DNA from: a virus
Length of the DNA: 33,351 bases
Direction: 5' to 3' (one strand)
Virus record (IMG/VR): IMGVR_UViG_3300037847_004692
Coordinates: 1 to 33,351 of that record
The stretch's first letter is position 1; every line of letters starts with the position of its first letter. The translations under genes and the position numbers were made by a program. The notes under the pieces are model-generated. The model made no database searches, had not been told where the DNA came from, and saw nothing but the letters and a program-made list of their open reading frames with translations. Shown piece after piece: positions 31,066 to 33,351 of the stretch.

Positions 31066-31090
31066 CAAGTGGTTGTCCCTCCACTATAAT
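31062..31090 (+). promoter_or_regulatory. perfect sigma70 promoter before tRNA-Pro
   Basis: TTGACA (31062-31067), 17-base spacer, TATAAT (31085-31090). The talC TGA stop is within the -35 box. Confidence 0.87.
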
Positions 31091-31103
31091 AAGGGACGTT
31101 CAA

Positions 31104-31177
31104 CGGGGTGTAGCGCAGTTTGGTAGCGCGCCTGCTTTGGGAGCAGGATGTCGCAGGTTCAAATCCTGTCACCCCGA
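31104..31177 (+). tRNA. tRNA-Pro (anticodon UGG)
   Basis: A 74-base tRNA: acceptor CGGGGTG pairs with CACCCCG, anticodon stem CCTGC/GCAGG with loop TTTGGGA, discriminator A. It reads CCA. Confidence 0.94.
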
Positions 31178-31193
31178 TTACCATATCAATCTT

Positions 31194-31364
31194 ATGGAAT
31201 TTTACACTGTGGAACATTGGGAAAAGAATTGGGAAACTCTTTTTGAAAGAGTGGAGAATGGAGAGACGATAGGTATAGAGAACGAGAACGGAGATAGAGC
31301 AGTAATGGTTCCAGCGGATGATGAAATCATACGCATATACACAGAACATAACGAAGCCTCTTGA
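31194..31364 (+). CDS. Phd/YefM-antitoxin-like small protein (56 aa)
   Basis: A 56-residue protein from the ATG at 31194 (MEFYTVEHWEKNWETLFERV). ENGETIGIENENGDRAVMVP matches the beta-hairpin pattern of Phd/YefM antitoxins, in which a helix with ...RVENGE is followed by two strands and VPADDE. No toxin gene is adjacent. A longer frame passing through tRNA-Pro is rejected. It ends at the base before tRNA-Ile. Confidence 0.6.
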   Translation: MEFYTVEHWEKNWETLFERVENGETIGIENENGDRAVMVPADDEIIRIYTEHNEAS

Positions 31365-31436
31365 GGGACCGTCGCCTATCGGTTAAGGCCCACTGCTTAT
31401 AACGGTGTGAACTGGGTTCAACTCCCAGCGGTCCTA
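31365..31436 (+). tRNA. tRNA-Ile (anticodon UAU)
   Basis: A 72-base tRNA: acceptor GGGACCG pairs with CGGTCCT (one G-U), D-stem GCCT/AGGC, anticodon stem CACTG/CGGTG with loop CTTATAA, T-arm CTGGGTTCAACTCCCAG. The anticodon UAU would read AUA directly. This is unusual because most bacteria read AUA with a lysidine-modified CAU anticodon. Confidence 0.88.
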
Positions 31437-31438
31437 TT

Positions 31439-31511
31439 GGGGGATTAGCAATCTGGTGAATGCACCGAACTCATAATTCGGCTAAGGTGGGTTCGATCCC
31501 CTCATCCCCCA
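31439..31511 (+). tRNA. tRNA with CAU anticodon (Met, or lysidine-type Ile)
   Basis: A 73-base tRNA: acceptor GGGGGAT pairs with ATCCCCC, anticodon stem CCGAA/TTCGG with loop CTCATAA, T-loop TTCGATC. CAU reads AUG, or AUA if modified by TilS. The neighbouring UAU tRNA makes the Met reading more likely. Confidence 0.9.
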
Positions 31512-31514
31512 TCA

Positions 31515-31522
31515 ACTAAATA
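31515..31522 (+). promoter_or_regulatory. late-type motif ACTAAATA between two tRNAs
   Basis: ACTAAATA lies within a small hairpin (AACTAAA 31514-31520 with TTTAGTT 31525-31531) and 12 bases before tRNA-Thr. It could be a late promoter or a processing hairpin. Confidence 0.35.
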
Positions 31523-31533
31523 TTTTTAGTTAT

Positions 31534-31607
31534 GCCATTCTAGCTCAGTTGGATAGAGCAGGTCTTTTGTAAAGATCAGGTCGCAGGTTCAAGTCCTGTG
31601 AATGGCT
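31534..31607 (+). tRNA. tRNA-Thr (anticodon UGU)
   Basis: A 74-base tRNA: acceptor GCCATTC pairs with GAATGGC, anticodon stem GGTCT/AGATC with loop TTTGTAA, T-arm CAGGTTCAAGTCCTG. It reads ACA. Confidence 0.94.
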
Positions 31608-31838
31608 TAGTCTCGGAACGACTCTAAAAGTGCCCTGGTCGGGATGGGTTTTACGACCCCTCGGGTTTCCAGTTTTTCCATAAAAACTGGTGGTGCGGAT
31701 GGGGTAACTCCCGCCTGGTTTCTTACTTCCAGTCAAAGAGTAAGTGGTGGTGCCAAATCCCTTCCGTGTGGTTGGTTCCTATTTACAACTAAAACAAATA
31801 GGTGGCGAGCCTGCTTGGGGGATGACCTCCCCCTCCTC
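31608..31838 (+). ncRNA. gene-free array of about four imperfect hairpin repeats (period near 55 bases)
   Basis: A 231-base stretch between tRNA-Thr and tRNA-Leu, without a credible gene. Three units have an A/T-rich perfect stem: CCAGTTTTT/AAAAACTGG (31669-31690), CTTACT/AGTAAG (31722-31744) and CCTATTT/AAATAGG (31778-31802). Each is followed by GGTGGTGC, GGTGGTGCC or GGTGGCGAGCC and then a second stem: GCGG/CCGC, CCAA/TTGG and GCGAG/CTCGC. A more degenerate first unit contains GGTCG/CGACC (31637-31658). The starts of the shared GGTGG-type element are 53-57 bases apart. The last stem overlaps the first bases of tRNA-Leu. No known RNA family recognised. Confidence 0.6.
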
Positions 31839-31920
31839 GCACGTATGGCGGAATTGGTAGACGCGCTGGGTTTAGGTTCCAGTGGGGCAACCCGTGAAGG
31901 TTCAAGTCCTTTTACGTGCA
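31839..31920 (+). tRNA. tRNA-Leu (anticodon UAG)
   Basis: An 82-base class II tRNA: acceptor GCACGTA pairs with TACGTGC, anticodon stem CTGGG/TCCAG with loop TTTAGGT, variable arm with GTGGGGCAACCCGT, T-loop GGTTCAAGTCC. It reads CUA. Confidence 0.93.
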
Positions 31921-31941
31921 TTATTCTTTAATTTGAATATT

Positions 31942-32607
31942 ATGAAAAAACTATTATTGGCTCTTATGTTGATGACAAGTCCTGCACTTGCAGATCATCA
32001 AAAGGGTCATATTAAAGGATACAACTCTATGGATTCTATGGGTTGTATGTTACTCCGAGAGTGTACAGATGGAGTCGAACAAGTCAATAATCTTCTGGAT
32101 ATTTCTAGTCGTTATCCCAACACTAGTGATTTTACTTTTGCTTCTTACGAGTTCAACCGAATGCTCGGTGCTCTTGAGCAGGTCGGAGTTAAAGTGTTTT
32201 TAGCAGATGAAAAATATTTTCCACCCGAACATCGTGGAGTCTATCATACTGTTAGTAATAACTTTTTCCTGAACAAAAAATACATGGGTAAACCTAATGT
32301 ATTGATGCAAGTGATGCGTCATGAAGGTTGGCATGCTGCACAGGATTGTATGGCTGGAACTATTGAGAATAGTTTGATTGCTATTATCAAACCTGAGGAT
32401 GAAGTTCCTATGATCTGGCGTGTTATGGCAGAACGAACCTACCCTGAACATGCTGTTCCCTGGGAAGCGGAAGCAAGTTGGGCGGGAAGAACTGAGGGTA
32501 TGACCATGGAAGCTCTTGAAGCTTGTGCTGCTGGTGAAATGTGGAAGGTCTACGAACCCACCCCACTGACCAGAAAGTATCTGGAAGAAAACGGATACAT
32601 GCCTTGA
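31942..32607 (+). CDS. exported HExxH protein, putative zinc metallopeptidase
   Basis: A 221-residue protein from the ATG at 31942. The signal peptide is MKKLLLALMLMTSPALA, cleaved before DHQK. The mature part carries H127-E-G-W-H131 (VMRHEGWHAAQDC), the HExxH zinc-binding and catalytic signature, and a downstream acidic segment PWEAEASWAG whose Glu (E175 or E177) could be the third ligand as in gluzincins. Several cysteines (35, 41, 136) may form disulfides. Target unknown; an envelope or periplasmic substrate during lysis is possible. Its TGA stop lies inside the next -35 box. Confidence 0.75.
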   Translation: MKKLLLALMLMTSPALADHQKGHIKGYNSMDSMGCMLLRECTDGVEQVNNLLDISSRYPNTSDFTFASYEFNRMLGALEQVGVKVFLADEKYFPPEHRGVYHTVSNNFFLNKKYMGKPNVLMQVMRHEGWHAAQDCMAGTIENSLIAIIKPEDEVPMIWRVMAERTYPEHAVPWEAEASWAGRTEGMTMEALEACAAGEMWKVYEPTPLTRKYLEENGYMP

Positions 32608-32632
32608 CAGGATCCCCTGGATCTCCTATAAT
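32604..32632 (+). promoter_or_regulatory. perfect sigma70 promoter
   Basis: TTGACA (32604-32609), 17-base spacer, TATAAT (32627-32632). The TGA stop of the upstream gene is within the -35 box. It precedes the 98-residue ORF and tRNA-Gly. Confidence 0.87.
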
Positions 32633-32654
32633 ACTTTTGTTCTGAACGACACAT

Positions 32655-32951
32655 ATGACATCAGATTGCCGACCATTCCTTGGTCCAGACAATACATACG
32701 AAAAACAACGTCGTTGTCGCATGGCGGATGCTATTGGTGACTATCTCTCCGATGAAGATGTAGATGCACGTCGTTGTTATGAAGAAATGCTTGCTGAAGT
32801 AGATGAGATCATCAATTATCATAAAAAAAGTCTTGGTAAAGCAAGTCGATTAAAAGAAATGATGATGGGTAATCGAGACATTAGTTTTTTTGATGATGAT
32901 GAACTTGCTGCAAAATGGCAGTATGATAAAATTCTTTTGACTGAAGAGTGA
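32655..32951 (+). CDS. hypothetical helical protein (98 aa)
   Basis: A 98-residue protein. The ATG at 32655 lies about 15 bases after the expected transcription start and has no visible ribosome-binding site. An in-frame ATG at 32721 (MADAIGDYLSDEDVDARRCY) is an alternative. The sequence is acidic and helical (YEEMLAEVDEIINYHKKSLG). No enzymatic motif. Confidence 0.65.
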   Translation: MTSDCRPFLGPDNTYEKQRRCRMADAIGDYLSDEDVDARRCYEEMLAEVDEIINYHKKSLGKASRLKEMMMGNRDISFFDDDELAAKWQYDKILLTEE

Positions 32952-32965
32952 CTTCGGTCTTTTCT

Positions 32966-33036
32966 GCGAGTGTGGTGTAGCGGTAACATCCCATCCTTCC
33001 AAGTTGGTGTCACGGGTTCGATCCCCGTCACTCGCT
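32966..33036 (+). tRNA. tRNA-Gly (anticodon UCC)
   Basis: A 71-base tRNA: acceptor GCGAGTG pairs with CACTCGC, anticodon loop CTTCCAA with stem CCATC/GTTGG (one U-U mismatch), T-arm CGGGTTCGATCCCCG. It reads GGA. The discriminator is T. Confidence 0.92.
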
Positions 33037-33037
33037 T

Positions 33038-33063
33038 GTGACACTTCCAAAAGTGTCACTTTT
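33038..33063 (+). terminator. rho-independent terminator after tRNA-Gly
   Basis: GTGACACTT (33038-33046) pairs perfectly with AAGTGTCAC (33051-33059) around CCAA, followed by TTTT. Confidence 0.85.
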
Positions 33064-33088
33064 ACAACTAAAATTGAGTGATTAGTTG

Positions 33089-33096
33089 TATAAATA
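33089..33096 (+). promoter_or_regulatory. consensus late promoter TATAAATA
   Basis: An exact late-promoter match about 110 bases before the ATG at 33200. It follows an inverted repeat (ACAACTAA 33064-33071 with TTAGTTGT 33082-33089). Confidence 0.75.
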
Positions 33097-33199
33097 TTAC
33101 ACCTTTTGTCATTTTATAACAAAAGGTAACAAACGGGGAGATGTCGATTCCCCTTCCATCTGCGGGTAAACATTCCGCAAGTAACTATAGGTATAACAA
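33097..33199 (+). promoter_or_regulatory. long structured 5' leader of the exported protein
   Basis: This leader is far longer than other late leaders here (17-35 bases). It contains ACCTTTTGT/ACAAAAGGT (33101-33127), GGGGA/TCCCC in the segment starting at 33135, and GCGG/CCGC (about 33162-33178) with loop GTAAACATT. The structure could control stability or translation, or have arrived with the gene. No riboswitch class recognised. Confidence 0.5.
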
Positions 33200-33351
33200 A
33201 TGATCAAATCTGTATTCGCAGCTGTCGCTGCTGCTCCTCTTTTCGCCGGCGCTGCCCTTGCAGGTCCCTACGTCAACGTAGAGGCTAATTCTGGTTGGAG
33301 CGGTTCTAACTACACTGGAACCACCACTGATGCTCACGTTGGCTATGAAGG
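33200..33351 (+). CDS. exported outer-membrane-type protein (N-terminal part)
   Basis: The first 50 codons only; the gene runs off the window. A signal peptide (MIKSVFAAVAAAPLFAGAAL then A) is followed by GPYVNVEANSGWSGSNYTGT and DAHVGYEG, resembling the first strands of a beta-barrel outer-membrane protein. Codon use is richer in G and C than in neighbouring phage genes (GCC, GTC, GGC), suggesting host origin or optimisation. Driven by a consensus late promoter. Identity of the full protein cannot be settled here. Confidence 0.7.
   Translation, partial: MIKSVFAAVAAAPLFAGAALAGPYVNVEANSGWSGSNYTGTTTDAHVGYE

Noticed and set aside
30930-31349. Minus-strand frame across tRNA-Pro
   Set aside because: It is the antisense translation of a tRNA (GVTGFEPATSCSQSRR type), a common artefact.
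31644-31931. Open frame of 95 codons through the repeat array and tRNA-Leu
   Set aside because: It reads through tRNA-Leu (MAELVDALGLGSSG is the usual spurious translation of that tRNA), has no ribosome-binding site, and stem pairing explains the sequence better.
32819-33059. Minus-strand frames across tRNA-Gly
   Set aside because: Antisense tRNA translation (GDRTRDTNLEG type) and no promoter or ribosome-binding site.
1-33351. CRISPR arrays, insertion sequences, integrase or attachment sites
   Set aside because: No direct-repeat/spacer arrays, transposase or integrase motifs were seen. The 31608-31838 units are imperfect structured repeats, not CRISPR repeats.

Overview
The window is part of a T4-like (straboviral-type) cyanophage genome, most likely a marine myovirus infecting Synechococcus or Prochlorococcus. 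The evidence is the combination of T4 core replication genes (family B DNA polymerase, UvsX, DnaB-type helicase gp41, primase gp61, NrdA/NrdB) with cyanobacterial-type auxiliary metabolic genes: plastocyanin (petE), plastoquinol terminal oxidase (PTOX), 6-phosphogluconate dehydrogenase (gnd), glucose-6-phosphate dehydrogenase (zwf), transaldolase (talC) and a MazG-like pyrophosphohydrolase. Two promoter classes are visible: host-type sigma70 promoters (TTGACA-N17-TATAAT) and T4-type late motifs (NATAAATA or NCTAAATA). Base composition is AT-rich.

Layout. 1-6312: replication/recombination block (DNA polymerase, uvsX, a 2-oxoglutarate oxygenase, helicase, MazG). 6391-14149: a late block behind a terminator and late promoters. 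It holds an unidentified protein, a ligase-fold nucleotidyltransferase-like protein, a HxGH nucleotidyltransferase protein, a Lys/Glu-rich modular protein, an Ig-domain virion-like protein and small proteins. 14084-19556: primase and ribonucleotide reductase from an early promoter, then a small late gene and a PD-(D/E)XK nuclease. 19576-21830: membrane proteins (one holin-like) flanking plastocyanin. 21529-23395: a minus-strand island of three exported-type proteins with its own late promoter and terminator. 23466-28704: PTOX, gnd and zwf followed by a dense chain of tiny overlapping ORFs, a thermonuclease-like protein and a small ORF. 28701-33036: a region of nine intact tRNAs (Ser, Arg, Val, Pro, Ile, Met, Thr, Leu, Gly) plus one truncated tRNA-Gly. 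Interspersed are an exported lysozyme-like endolysin, talC, a Phd/YefM-like protein, an exported HExxH protein and two gene-free structured stretches. 33038-33351: terminator, late promoter, structured leader and the start of an exported outer-membrane-type protein that runs off the window.

The replication, nucleotide-supply and pentose-phosphate genes fit together. zwf, gnd and talC generate NADPH and ribose-5-phosphate, and NrdA/B converts ribonucleotides to deoxyribonucleotides for gp43/gp41/gp61. PTOX and plastocyanin act on photosynthetic electron flow. The most unusual parts are the roughly 230-nt four-unit array of hairpins between tRNA-Thr and tRNA-Leu, the late cassette pairing two different nucleotidyltransferase folds, and the repeated use of promoter elements to supply upstream stop codons.
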